In this document: one piece after another, positions 16,009-23,657 of the stretch | How the letters are laid out: each line of letters starts with the position of its first letter | Numbering within the stretch: the stretch's first letter is position 1 | NCBI RefSeq assembly: GCF_002705925.1 | Contig: NZ_NKRE01000001.1 | Coordinates: 3,765,514 to 3,803,524, forward strand | Direction: 5' to 3' | DNA length: 38,011 bases | DNA from: Mycobacterium ostraviense | Lineage (GTDB): Bacteria; Actinomycetota; Actinomycetes; Mycobacteriales; Mycobacteriaceae | Program-made: the position numbers and the translations under genes | Notes under the pieces: generated by a model | The model's input: only the letters and a program-made list of their open reading frames with translations | The model's database searches: none | Told to the model about the DNA's origin: nothing

Positions 16009-16603
16009 CCGGCCCCGGCTCGGCCGCTGTCGCTTTCGACGGCGGTTTTCGCCGCCCGCCGGGCGCCGCCTTAGAAGATTTCTTGGCCCGCGCCGACGAC
16101 TCCGCCGGCGATGGGTACAGCTCGCTTTCAAATGCCGACATGCCCGCGATCATCGCCGCGAATACCTTGTGGGCACTGCGCAGATCCCGGTCAGGCAGCT
16201 CGGCCAGGGACGCGCGGAGATGTTCACCCAGTGGCCTGAAGAACTCGTGAGCCAACTCCATGCTGCCGTCCTGCAGCCGCAGCAGCGACCTGCGGCGGTC
16301 CTCGACATCCGGCTCACGGCGGATGTGTCCGGCGTCGATCATGCGATCGGCAAGATAGGTAATGGCCGCCGCTGATACGTCCAGGCGCTGGCTGAGCTGG
16401 GCCGGTGTCAACGGTGTGCCCGCTGTCTCGGCGACCATGAGGTGCAGCAGGGCATGAAAGTCGCCGTGGCTCAAATCGTTCTGCCGGGCATAGTAGCGGC
16501 CGACTCGGTCGGAATGAGCGGTGATCGTCCGGAGGTCGGCCGACAGCAGCCTCTCCAGCTCAGCCCGAGTCGGCTGTCGATTCGCAGCGACGCGCTTGGT
16601 CAC
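15968..16603 (-). CDS. MarR-family regulator with basic C-terminal tail (probable carotenoid regulator)
   Basis: 211 residues from the GTG at 16603 (AAGGA about 10 nt upstream). The winged helix spans about residues 50-112: LTPAQLSQRLDVSAAAITYL as recognition region and REPDVEDRRRSLLRL as wing with the usual DxRRR. Residues ~165-211 are an added tail rich in Lys, Arg, Ala and Pro (ARAKKSSKAAPGGRRKPPSK, ending RRRRAAR), like histone-like or HupB tails and not usual in MarR. It lies just downstream of the crt operon and convergent with fni, overlapping it by 41 bp. In Corynebacterium glutamicum the crt operon is controlled by the MarR protein CrtR, so the same role is likely here. TTAA-N5-TTAA in its own promoter suggests autoregulation. 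Confidence 0.9.
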   Translation of the reverse strand: MTKRVAANRQPTRAELERLLSADLRTITAHSDRVGRYYARQNDLSHGDFHALLHLMVAETAGTPLTPAQLSQRLDVSAAAITYLADRMIDAGHIRREPDVEDRRRSLLRLQDGSMELAHEFFRPLGEHLRASLAELPDRDLRSAHKVFAAMIAGMSAFESELYPSPAESSARAKKSSKAAPGGRRKPPSKATAAEPGPATGSGSRRRRAAR

Positions 16604-16634
16604 TTGCCTGCATCCTTCATGGCGATAAGGCGAT

Positions 16635-16688
16635 AGCTTAGCCGGTGCCCTTTCACGTGGTCCTCGACGCAGTCCTTAATAGTCTTAA
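16635..16688 (-). promoter_or_regulatory. marR promoter with TTAA-N5-TTAA element
   Basis: In the gap between the crt-operon mmpL and marR, TTAA at 16676-16679 and 16685-16688 are separated by 5 nt (read on the minus strand as TTAAG-ACTA-TTAAG). A TAAGCT -10-like hexamer lies at 16640-16635 on the minus strand. The same pair of elements occurs upstream of crtE. A 6-codon minus-strand frame (MKDAGK) ends in a TGA that overlaps the marR GTG. Confidence 0.5.
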
Positions 16689-16713
16689 CAGTGCCGCAGC
16701 GGAAGCGCGGTAG

Positions 16714-18960
16714 CTAGCCGCTGGCCGTGCGGACTGTGCCCACGGCGTCAGCGGCGTCACCGGCGAAGATCCGACGGTGCATACCGGCCAGCGGTTGCGG
16801 CGCCCACCAGTTCAGGCTGCCGAACACATGCATGAATGCCGGCACCAGCAGCGCGCGTACCAGGGTCGCGTCGACCAGCACCGCGATCGTCAGCCCCACT
16901 CCGAACATGCGCATAAAGGACACGTCGGCGGATATCAGCGCCGCAAACGAGATCGACATCAACAGCGCGGCGGCGGTGATCACCCTTCCGGTGTGGGCCA
17001 GACCCAACGCGATGCTCTCGTCGTTGTCGGCGCGTGTCCGGGGTGACTGCCGCCAGTATTCGCGAATGCGCGCCAACAGGAAGACCTCGTAATCCATCGA
17101 CAATCCGAATGCGATACAGAACATCAGCACCGGAATGTTGGCGACCAGCGTACCGGTCGGTGTGGTGCCCAGTGCATCAAGATGCCCGTCCTGAAAGATC
17201 CATACCAGCGCGCCGAAAGCCGCTGTGAGGGAAAGTATGTTGAGCAGCACCGCCTTGATCGGCAATACCAGACTGCCGGTCATCAGGAATAGCAGCACCA
17301 CTGTGACCGCCGCGATGAAACCGAACACCACCGGCAAACGTGACGTGATCCCGTTGACGCAGTCGCGATTCATCTGAGCGATTCCCGTCATCTGGACCGG
17401 GTGACCGCCCGCCAGCGGGACGGCATGCAAACGGTCCAACTGGGTTTCTGATGCCTGCGTGTACAGCGGTGCGGTGCTGTCCACGGTCAGGTATGCGCTG
17501 CCGGCTGCCATTGCGGCTGGCGCCGACGGCGGCCCGGTGAGCCGGCCGGCCACGAACGTGCCCGTCGGCGCCGACACCGCCGCCACATCGGGCACCCAAG
17601 ACAGCTGTGCGGCGTACTCGTCGAGGTCTGGCTGTGTCAGGCCGGCGGTGTCCGGGATGACGATCGTGACTTTGGTTGCGGAGCTGGACGTGAAGTCGCT
17701 GCGGATCCGATAGCTGACCATCCGCGCGGATGCCGATGAGGGCAGCACCCGGTCGTCGGGGTAACCCCATTTGATGCCGAGGAACGGTATTCCCAACGCG
17801 ATCAATAGCGTAATGATGGCCAGTCCCACCGGAATGGCGTGGCGCATCACGAATTTGGCCGTGCGGTACCAGAAATTCCGGGCTATGGGCTGCTGCGGCG
17901 GTTCGGGGCGGCCTGATAACCGCCGGCCCAGCTGCCGTACGTTGAGTGCGTCGAGCCGGTCACCCAGTAGCACAAGCACGGTCGGCGCCACCACCACGGC
18001 CGGCAACGCGGAAAAGACCACAACCGCGATGCCGGCATAGGCAAAGGACTTCAGGAAATACATGGGAAAAGCCACCATGGCGACCAGCGACAGGGCCACC
18101 GTCATCGCGGAAAACAGCACAGTGCGCCCTGCCGTCATCATGGTGCGTATCAAGGCGTCGTCACGGTCCCGTCCGTCGGCGAGCTCGTCGCGGTACCGGC
18201 TGACGATCAACAAGGTGTAGTCGATCGCCAAGGCCATCCCCAGGGCGACCGTCACGTTGAGCGCAAAGATCGACACGTCGGTGACCAGGGCAATCCCACG
18301 CAGCACCGCGAGTGAACCCAGGATCGCGAAGCCGCCCACAGCTACCGGCAATGCCGCGGCCAGTAACCCGCCGAATACCCAGACCAGCGCGACGAAACTC
18401 ACCGGTACTGCAATAATTTCCATTCGCAGTACGTCTTTTTGGGTCTGCTGATTGACCTGTGCGTAGACCATCGCCGCGCCGCCGGCCAGTACTGTGACGC
18501 CGTCACGGTGCTGCGTGAACCGGTCTGCCAGGGCCTGGGCATGCGCGGGTGCGCTGGTTTCATTTCCCTTGAGCGCGGACAGGATTATCCCGGACTTGCC
18601 GTCGGTGCTGACCATGCCGGGAGCCGGTCGCGGTGTGTCCCAGGGGGATGCGACCTGAGCAACGAACGGTGACTCGGCAAGCTGTCGTGCGATATCCGTT
18701 CCGACGGCCCGCGCCGGGCCGTCTTGCACGCCGCTGTCCGAGCTCACCAGTAGCACCATCTCCATGTCGCCCCGGTGGAACTTGTCGGCGAGTACGGCTG
18801 CGGCGCGGGAGGATTCGGATGCCGGATCCACGAACCCGCCGGGGGCCAGACTGGTCGCGGCGGGGATGCCGAAGATGGCGGCGTCGGCCATCACCAGGAT
18901 CGCGGCCGCGATGATCCGTCGCGGTGCGGCGATCGCGATGCGCGCCATTCCCGAAAGCAT
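16714..18960 (-). CDS. MmpL-type RND transporter of the carotenoid operon
   Basis: 748 residues from the ATG at 18960, chosen for the strong GGAGGAGG 8 nt upstream; the frame is open to 19032 but that would run into crtYd. Two MMPL halves, each with a periplasmic loop and a helix bundle. The relay Asp-Tyr pairs are IDYTLLIVSRYRDE and MDYEVFLLARIREYW. There is no coiled-coil insert and no MmpS partner, unlike the MmpL at 4650. It follows crtYd by 44 nt in the carotenoid operon. C. glutamicum has a comparable RND/MmpL gene inside its crt operon, so a role in moving carotenoid or a polar derivative to the envelope is plausible, but unproven. Confidence 0.92.
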   Translation of the reverse strand: MLSGMARIAIAAPRRIIAAAILVMADAAIFGIPAATSLAPGGFVDPASESSRAAAVLADKFHRGDMEMVLLVSSDSGVQDGPARAVGTDIARQLAESPFVAQVASPWDTPRPAPGMVSTDGKSGIILSALKGNETSAPAHAQALADRFTQHRDGVTVLAGGAAMVYAQVNQQTQKDVLRMEIIAVPVSFVALVWVFGGLLAAALPVAVGGFAILGSLAVLRGIALVTDVSIFALNVTVALGMALAIDYTLLIVSRYRDELADGRDRDDALIRTMMTAGRTVLFSAMTVALSLVAMVAFPMYFLKSFAYAGIAVVVFSALPAVVVAPTVLVLLGDRLDALNVRQLGRRLSGRPEPPQQPIARNFWYRTAKFVMRHAIPVGLAIITLLIALGIPFLGIKWGYPDDRVLPSSASARMVSYRIRSDFTSSSATKVTIVIPDTAGLTQPDLDEYAAQLSWVPDVAAVSAPTGTFVAGRLTGPPSAPAAMAAGSAYLTVDSTAPLYTQASETQLDRLHAVPLAGGHPVQMTGIAQMNRDCVNGITSRLPVVFGFIAAVTVVLLFLMTGSLVLPIKAVLLNILSLTAAFGALVWIFQDGHLDALGTTPTGTLVANIPVLMFCIAFGLSMDYEVFLLARIREYWRQSPRTRADNDESIALGLAHTGRVITAAALLMSISFAALISADVSFMRMFGVGLTIAVLVDATLVRALLVPAFMHVFGSLNWWAPQPLAGMHRRIFAGDAADAVGTVRTASG

Positions 18961-19004
18961 GTGAGGCCTCCTCCGGCTCGATCCGCGATTAGCCGGCGCC
19001 GGCC

Positions 19005-19316
19005 TCATCGGCGCGCATTCCGGCGCTCCCACAGCAGCAGGACGGCGGTGACCGTCGCGAAACCGAACAGGAAATCCTCGATCGGGATATCGAGCGGGAA
19101 CCGCAGGCCCGTCGTTTGGTGTTCGTCATACCTGACGATCGGCGAGCTGAGTTTGGTCAGCCAGCCGTCGACCTGGATCTGAAATCCCAACACGATCAGC
19201 ATCGACACCCAATACGCCGGGCGCCGAAACACGCCGGTGCGCAAGAGCGTCAGCTCCAGCGCGCTGACGGCCACCACGGCCAGCACGGCCGGCAGCGTAT
19301 ATCCCAGCCCGGTCAT
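19005..19316 (-). CDS. crtYd: Lycopene cyclase subunit CrtYd
   Basis: 103 residues from the ATG at 19316, inside the crtYc stop (ATGA). Three hydrophobic helices with the family motif PIEDFLFGF (PxE(E/D)xLF), the same as in the partner subunit. Together CrtYc and CrtYd form the actinobacterial heterodimeric lycopene beta-cyclase, an integral membrane enzyme that turns the linear ends of lycopene into beta-ionone rings. A longer open frame to 19463 overlaps crtYc fully and is not a credible start. Length fits the ~100-residue norm. Confidence 0.92.
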   Translation of the reverse strand: MTGLGYTLPAVLAVVAVSALELTLLRTGVFRRPAYWVSMLIVLGFQIQVDGWLTKLSSPIVRYDEHQTTGLRFPLDIPIEDFLFGFATVTAVLLLWERRNARR

Positions 19317-19636
19317 CGGCGGCTGCGCCGATCGAGAATCGTGCGGACCGCGTTGTAGGTCAGCAGTGCGCAGATGGGGATCACCACGAAGAACAGCACT
19401 TCTTCGACCGGCACCCGAAACGGAACCGACAGGCCGCTGATATAGCGCGCGTCGTAGGTCCAAATTCCGGCGGCGACGGCTGCCTCATCCCAGAGGAGGA
19501 ACACCGCCGCAACCGGCAGCACCGCTTTCAGCAGCCGCAGCGGCTGCCGGTAGACGCCGTTGCCGAAAAACTCCAGCGGTGCGGTGATTGCCAAGCAGGC
19601 GGCTAGGACCAGCAGGTATTGCCAGTGATCGCTCAT
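19313..19636 (-). CDS. crtYc: Lycopene cyclase subunit CrtYc
   Basis: 107 residues. Three membrane helices and the motif PVEEVLFFVVIP, with WTYDARYISGL just before it, as in CrtYc and fungal/archaeal cyclases. It works as a heterodimer with CrtYd. The start overlaps the crtB stop (ATGA at 19633-19636) and the stop overlaps the crtYd start, so stoichiometric coupled translation is likely. The final product of the operon would be beta-carotene or a monocyclic gamma-carotene-type pigment; the sequence does not settle which. Confidence 0.93.
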   Translation of the reverse strand: MSDHWQYLLVLAACLAITAPLEFFGNGVYRQPLRLLKAVLPVAAVFLLWDEAAVAAGIWTYDARYISGLSVPFRVPVEEVLFFVVIPICALLTYNAVRTILDRRSRR

Positions 19637-20595
19637 GCGGCACCCGGCTCGGCCGGATCGGACATATCGCGGGCACTGTTGCGGGCCAGCCAGGCTTGGA
19701 TCAATCCGGCTCCGGCGACCCGTAGCCGTCGCGCGTGCCCGACGGTGGCACGGTGACTGAACACCTCGAAATCGTCGTCTTCGATGCGATCCAGAATTTC
19801 GGAGTACAACGTCAAAGCGGTTGCCACACAGGGCCGGGAGCGAGGCGCCAGCATCGCGATCCCGTCGGCGGCGAACCGATAGGTGTTTCTGGTGATCGCG
19901 TGCTGGGCCGCCAACGCGTTACGTACCCGATTGTCGGTACACCGATTCCGGTGGCACCACATCAATAGATCCCGGTCGACGCCATCGCCGGCAAGCTCAT
20001 CCCCGGGCAGGTAGACCCGGTTTCTGGCTAAGTCTTCCTCGACGTCCCGGATGAAGTTGGTGAGCTGGAAAGCGCGCCCGAGGGCGGCGGCGTACGGGGC
20101 TGCCTCCGCGACCGGCACTACGGTGCCTAAGATCGGAAGTACCTGCAGCCCAATCGCTTCGGCTGAGCCTCGCATGTAGCCGTTGAGCGCGTCGCGGTTG
20201 GGGTAGTCGGTGACCGTGAGGTCCATTCGCATCGATGTCAGAAAATCTTCGAACAGCTCGGTATTGATGTAGTGCCGGCGCGCGGTGTGGCGCACGGCTA
20301 CCAGCACCGGGTGGTCGGTGAGGTCGGCGCCGGCGAAAAACCGATCGGAAAGTTCTTGCAGCTGCTGGGCGCGAACGTCCGGGCCCAGAGCGGGATCAAG
20401 CGAGTCGAGAATGTCGTCGGCATAACGGGCGAAACCGTACAGTGCATGCACCGGCGGCCGTTGGTCTGGCGCCAGCAACCGGGTGGCGAGGAAGAAGGTA
20501 CGCCCGTGGGCGGCATTGATCCGCCGGCAGCGGCGATACGCCTCGCGCAGCTGCGGATCGTGGATGTCGGCGGCGTCTAATTCGTTGCGAATCAT
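19633..20595 (-). CDS. crtB: Phytoene synthase CrtB
   Basis: 320 residues from the ATG at 20595, which overlaps the crtI stop (ATGA); the upstream extension of the frame lies inside crtI. It condenses two GGPP to phytoene, the first committed carotenoid step. The two Asp-rich, Mg-binding motifs are intact: DDILD at residues 60-64 and DVEED at 184-188, the latter within the signature FQLTNFIRDVEEDLARNRVY. RTFFLATRLL near residue 32 is also typical. Length matches bacterial CrtB (~300). All neighbours upstream and downstream are pathway partners. Confidence 0.96.
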   Translation of the reverse strand: MIRNELDAADIHDPQLREAYRRCRRINAAHGRTFFLATRLLAPDQRPPVHALYGFARYADDILDSLDPALGPDVRAQQLQELSDRFFAGADLTDHPVLVAVRHTARRHYINTELFEDFLTSMRMDLTVTDYPNRDALNGYMRGSAEAIGLQVLPILGTVVPVAEAAPYAAALGRAFQLTNFIRDVEEDLARNRVYLPGDELAGDGVDRDLLMWCHRNRCTDNRVRNALAAQHAITRNTYRFAADGIAMLAPRSRPCVATALTLYSEILDRIEDDDFEVFSHRATVGHARRLRVAGAGLIQAWLARNSARDMSDPAEPGAA

Positions 20596-22133
20596 GACAT
20601 TTGCGCTTTCACGTCGGGTTTCATGTCGAAGTGGCGTGTTGGTCGGCTCACGGCGCCGGTGATGCGATCCGCGGCCAGCCTCCCGGAGATAAGCGTGGTG
20701 GGCACGCCGACGCCGGGAATGGTCGACGACCCCGCCAGCACGGCATTGTCGATACCGCGGACCATGTTTGCCGGCCGGAACGGCCCCGTCTGGCCGAACG
20801 TGTGCGCCAGCGCGAACGGTGTGCCTGCCGCCATGCCCTGACGCGCCCAATCCGCGGGGGTGACAACGTCGAGCACCTCGGCGCTGTGGCGCAGCTCCGG
20901 CAGCATCCGGTCGGCAACGGCGTCGATGATTGATTCCGCGTAGGCGTTACCGGCGGTGGGCCAGTCGACCGTACCGGCGGCCAGGTTGGGTGCCGGGGCA
21001 AGCAGGTAGAACAGGTCACGGCCGGCGGGGGCGAGACTTGGATCGCTCGCTGTCGGCCGGGTGACCAGCAGCGACGGGTCGCGCATCGGCCGGCCGTCAC
21101 GAATGATGTCGGTGAAAGTCTGCTCCCACGCTGCCCCGAAGAGGATCGTGTGATGAGCTATCGGGCGATCCGCCGACGAGACGCTGCGGCAGCCGGCGTG
21201 GACGACGACGGCCGACGGCGAGGCCCGCAGCGCGCGGACGCGACGTGGTGTGCGGCCCAATAGTCGGTAGGTCGTGGGTAGTTCGGTGGTGAGCACGACG
21301 GCGTCGCAGGAGATGCGCTGCCCCTGGTCGGTGCGCACGGCAGTGATGCGGTTGCCGCTGCGTTCGAGTTGGGTGACGCTGCAACGGTAATGAAACTGCA
21401 CGCCGGCGCCGGCTCCGGCGGCCGCCAGCGCATCGGGTAGCGCTCGGACGCCGCCGCGCGGGAAGAACACCCCCGAGACGGTGTCCATGTATGCGATAAC
21501 GGCATACGCCGCCAAGGCATCGTGCGGGGCCACACCGGCGTACAGCGATTGGAAGGTGAAGATCCGCCGTAGTCGAGGGTCGCTGAGGTAGCGCTTGACC
21601 ATGGAGTCCCAGTTGCGGAACCCGCCGATGATGGCCAGTCGCGCCAGCTGTGGTGTGAGCAGCGACAGCGGCGAGTCGAAATTGGCGGCGATGAACCCGT
21701 CCATTTCGGTGCGGTACAGACGCGTCAGCCACTCGCGCAACCGGCGGTACCCGGCGGCCTGCCGGCCACCCGCAAACGTCTGGATGGCCGATGCCATCCG
21801 GTCGGTGTCGCAGTGCACGTCGAGCGCGCTGCCGTCGGCGAACATCGCGTGGTAAGCCGGGTCGACCGGTAGCAGTTCCAAACGGCCAGAGCTGGTTTCG
21901 CCCACGGCGGCGAATACGTCGTCGATGATGTCGGGCATGGTGAGCACCGTTGGGCCGGTGTCGATTCGGTAACCGCCGATGTCGAGTCGCCCCGCGCGTC
22001 CACCCGGCCACGGTTCGCGCTCGACCACCGTGACACTGCGGCCGCGGCCGGCCAGATGCAGTGCGGTCGACAGCCCCGCCAATCCCGCACCGATCACCAC
22101 CACGTGATCGGTGCGTCCCTGGACAGTCCGCAT
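20592..22133 (-). CDS. crtI: Phytoene desaturase CrtI
   Basis: 513 residues from the ATG at 22133, with GAGAGGA about 10 nt upstream; the frame is open to 22205 inside crtE. An FAD-dependent desaturase taking phytoene to lycopene (or neurosporene). The Rossmann motif VVIGAGLAGLSTALHLA is at residues 11-27, followed by VVEREPWPGGRAG. The C-terminal signature is VPGVGVPTTLISGRLAADRI, which forms the second FAD-binding part. It lies 13 nt downstream of crtE and is coupled to crtB. Confidence 0.96.
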   Translation of the reverse strand: MRTVQGRTDHVVVIGAGLAGLSTALHLAGRGRSVTVVEREPWPGGRAGRLDIGGYRIDTGPTVLTMPDIIDDVFAAVGETSSGRLELLPVDPAYHAMFADGSALDVHCDTDRMASAIQTFAGGRQAAGYRRLREWLTRLYRTEMDGFIAANFDSPLSLLTPQLARLAIIGGFRNWDSMVKRYLSDPRLRRIFTFQSLYAGVAPHDALAAYAVIAYMDTVSGVFFPRGGVRALPDALAAAGAGAGVQFHYRCSVTQLERSGNRITAVRTDQGQRISCDAVVLTTELPTTYRLLGRTPRRVRALRASPSAVVVHAGCRSVSSADRPIAHHTILFGAAWEQTFTDIIRDGRPMRDPSLLVTRPTASDPSLAPAGRDLFYLLAPAPNLAAGTVDWPTAGNAYAESIIDAVADRMLPELRHSAEVLDVVTPADWARQGMAAGTPFALAHTFGQTGPFRPANMVRGIDNAVLAGSSTIPGVGVPTTLISGRLAADRITGAVSRPTRHFDMKPDVKAQMS

Positions 22134-22146
22134 TACCGGGGTCCTC

Positions 22147-23313
22147 TCACGCGGTGCGCTCCACGCAGGCCTCCGCCAAAGTGGCCAGCGCCGTGCGCGG
22201 GGCATAGTCGATCATGATGTGGTCCAGGACATTTCGGGCCCGCTCAACACGGCGTCTGATCATGCCTTCGATGCGCTGTGCCGCACCTGTGGCGATGATT
22301 ACCGCCCGGAAGCGATCCAGCGCTGCATCGTCGAGGTGATCGGCACGTACCAGCTCGGCAAGCTCCCGGCGCGCCGACTGGTCGGCCATCTCGTGCGCGG
22401 CCACCACCACGCTGGTGGCCTTGCGGTCGAGCAGGTCCCCGCCGTTGGGCTTACCCGTGGTCGCCGGCGGGCCGAACACGCCCAGCAGGTCGTCGCGCAG
22501 CTGGAAGGCTTCGCCGACATCGGAACCGTAGAGCCCGAGCTGAGTCAATGTGCGATCGTCGCAGTCGGCCATCGCCGCGCCCATTTCCAACGGCCGGCGC
22601 ACCGTGTAGTTGCCCGACTTGCGCCGGGCGATGTCGAGGACGGTCCGCAGTGACGGCTGGTCGCGGATATCGTTGGCCAAGTCGGCGAATTGGCCTACCG
22701 CCAGCTCGATGCGCATCGCGTCGTATCGCGGCCACAGTTGCTGCAGGCGGCGGGCTTCGACACCACTTTCGCGCAGCATCTGTTCGGCCCAGATTAGGCA
22801 GACATCGCCCAGCAGTATGGCCGCCGATTCACCGAACCGCCCTGCCGGGCCGGACAATCCACGTCGTCGGTACCACTCGGCCAGCTGGACGTGCACGGCC
22901 GGGTTCCCGCGCCGCTGTGACGATCGGTCCATTACATCGTCCTGCAGGAGCGCAAACGCATGCAGCAACTCCAAGCTCGCCGCAGCCGACAGCGCTGCGG
23001 GGCTCGGCGCCGCGCCGCACAGCCAGCCTAGGTACATGAAGGTGGACCGCAGGCATTTGCCGCCCGAGACAAACTTCAACAAGATTTCGCCCGCCGCTGC
23101 CGAAGCTGGCTCGTCCAGCCGGGAGGCACTGCGCGATGCGACGAAGTCACCGACAGTGGCCAGGACCGCCTGCCGAAACATAGCTCGCCAAGAAGCGGAA
23201 TCGACAGTGGGTGATCGGTAGCCGGCCGTCGTCGGCGACGAGTCCGTCGCAGCCGCCACTGAAACCGTAGGCAGCTGGGCCGTCGGCGGTTGGTGCGAAA
23301 AGCTAGCACACAC
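22147..23313 (-). CDS. crtE: Geranylgeranyl diphosphate synthase CrtE
   Basis: 388 residues from a GTG at 23313 with GAGAGGGG about 9 nt upstream. It elongates DMAPP/FPP with IPP to GGPP, the substrate of CrtB. The first Asp-rich motif is LLQDDVMDRSSQRRG; the second is FQLRDDLLGVFGPP, where the third aspartate of DDxxD is Gly, as is common in actinobacterial GGPP synthases. GGKCLRS holds the IPP-binding Lys/Arg. An N-terminal extension of about 45 residues precedes the conserved domain. It is the first gene of the crt operon, behind a 344-nt region containing TTAA-N5-TTAA and TAAGCT elements. Confidence 0.95.
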   Translation of the reverse strand: MCASFSHQPPTAQLPTVSVAAATDSSPTTAGYRSPTVDSASWRAMFRQAVLATVGDFVASRSASRLDEPASAAAGEILLKFVSGGKCLRSTFMYLGWLCGAAPSPAALSAAASLELLHAFALLQDDVMDRSSQRRGNPAVHVQLAEWYRRRGLSGPAGRFGESAAILLGDVCLIWAEQMLRESGVEARRLQQLWPRYDAMRIELAVGQFADLANDIRDQPSLRTVLDIARRKSGNYTVRRPLEMGAAMADCDDRTLTQLGLYGSDVGEAFQLRDDLLGVFGPPATTGKPNGGDLLDRKATSVVVAAHEMADQSARRELAELVRADHLDDAALDRFRAVIIATGAAQRIEGMIRRRVERARNVLDHIMIDYAPRTALATLAEACVERTA

Positions 23314-23389
23314 CGGCTCATGCCCCTCTCGTCGTTGGGTAGCGAAACGGTCTGCACCACGTCGAGAAGTGGTTGCGACGCTAGTTGGC

Positions 23390-23463
23390 AGCTTAGGGGA
23401 GAACTCGACAACGCGCTTAACATACTTAAAAAGTAACAGTATGAAGTTGATGTGACAGTGTCA
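23390..23463 (-). promoter_or_regulatory. crtE operon promoter with TTAA-N5-TTAA and TGACA-G-TGTCA
   Basis: On the minus strand, TAAGCT (23395-23390) is a -10 candidate. Twenty-one nt upstream of it lies the TTAA-N5-TTAA element (23417-23429; read on the minus strand as TTAAG-TATG-TTAAG). Further upstream is a perfect palindrome TGACAGTGTCA (23453-23463). The TTAA element and TAAGCT recur at marR, and related repeats at fni, so a shared regulator, probably the MarR protein, is inferred. The palindrome may serve a second regulator. The rest of the gap to 23657 shows no gene. Confidence 0.5.
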
Positions 23464-23574
23464 GCTCGGGGCGTGCAGGCGCAGCCGGGCTCTGGGGGCC
23501 GTCGTTGCAAGGATGGCCTGCTGCGATACCTGAGCGTGCCGGAAGTGTGCGCGTTACCGCTGCGCCCGGGAACT

Positions 23575-23590
23575 GGCGCCGTCGGGCGCC
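23575..23590. terminator. Short GC hairpin downstream of the cellulase-like gene
   Basis: GGCGCC-GTCG-GGCGCC is a 6-bp stem with a 4-nt loop, 68 nt beyond the stop of the minus-strand GH12 gene. No T tract follows, so it would be a non-canonical terminator at best. Confidence 0.25.
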
Positions 23591-23657
23591 GTGTGATGGA
23601 GTCAGTCGCAACGCTGACGTGCCGGATATGCCCGGACTGACCGCTACTGCCGCCTGG

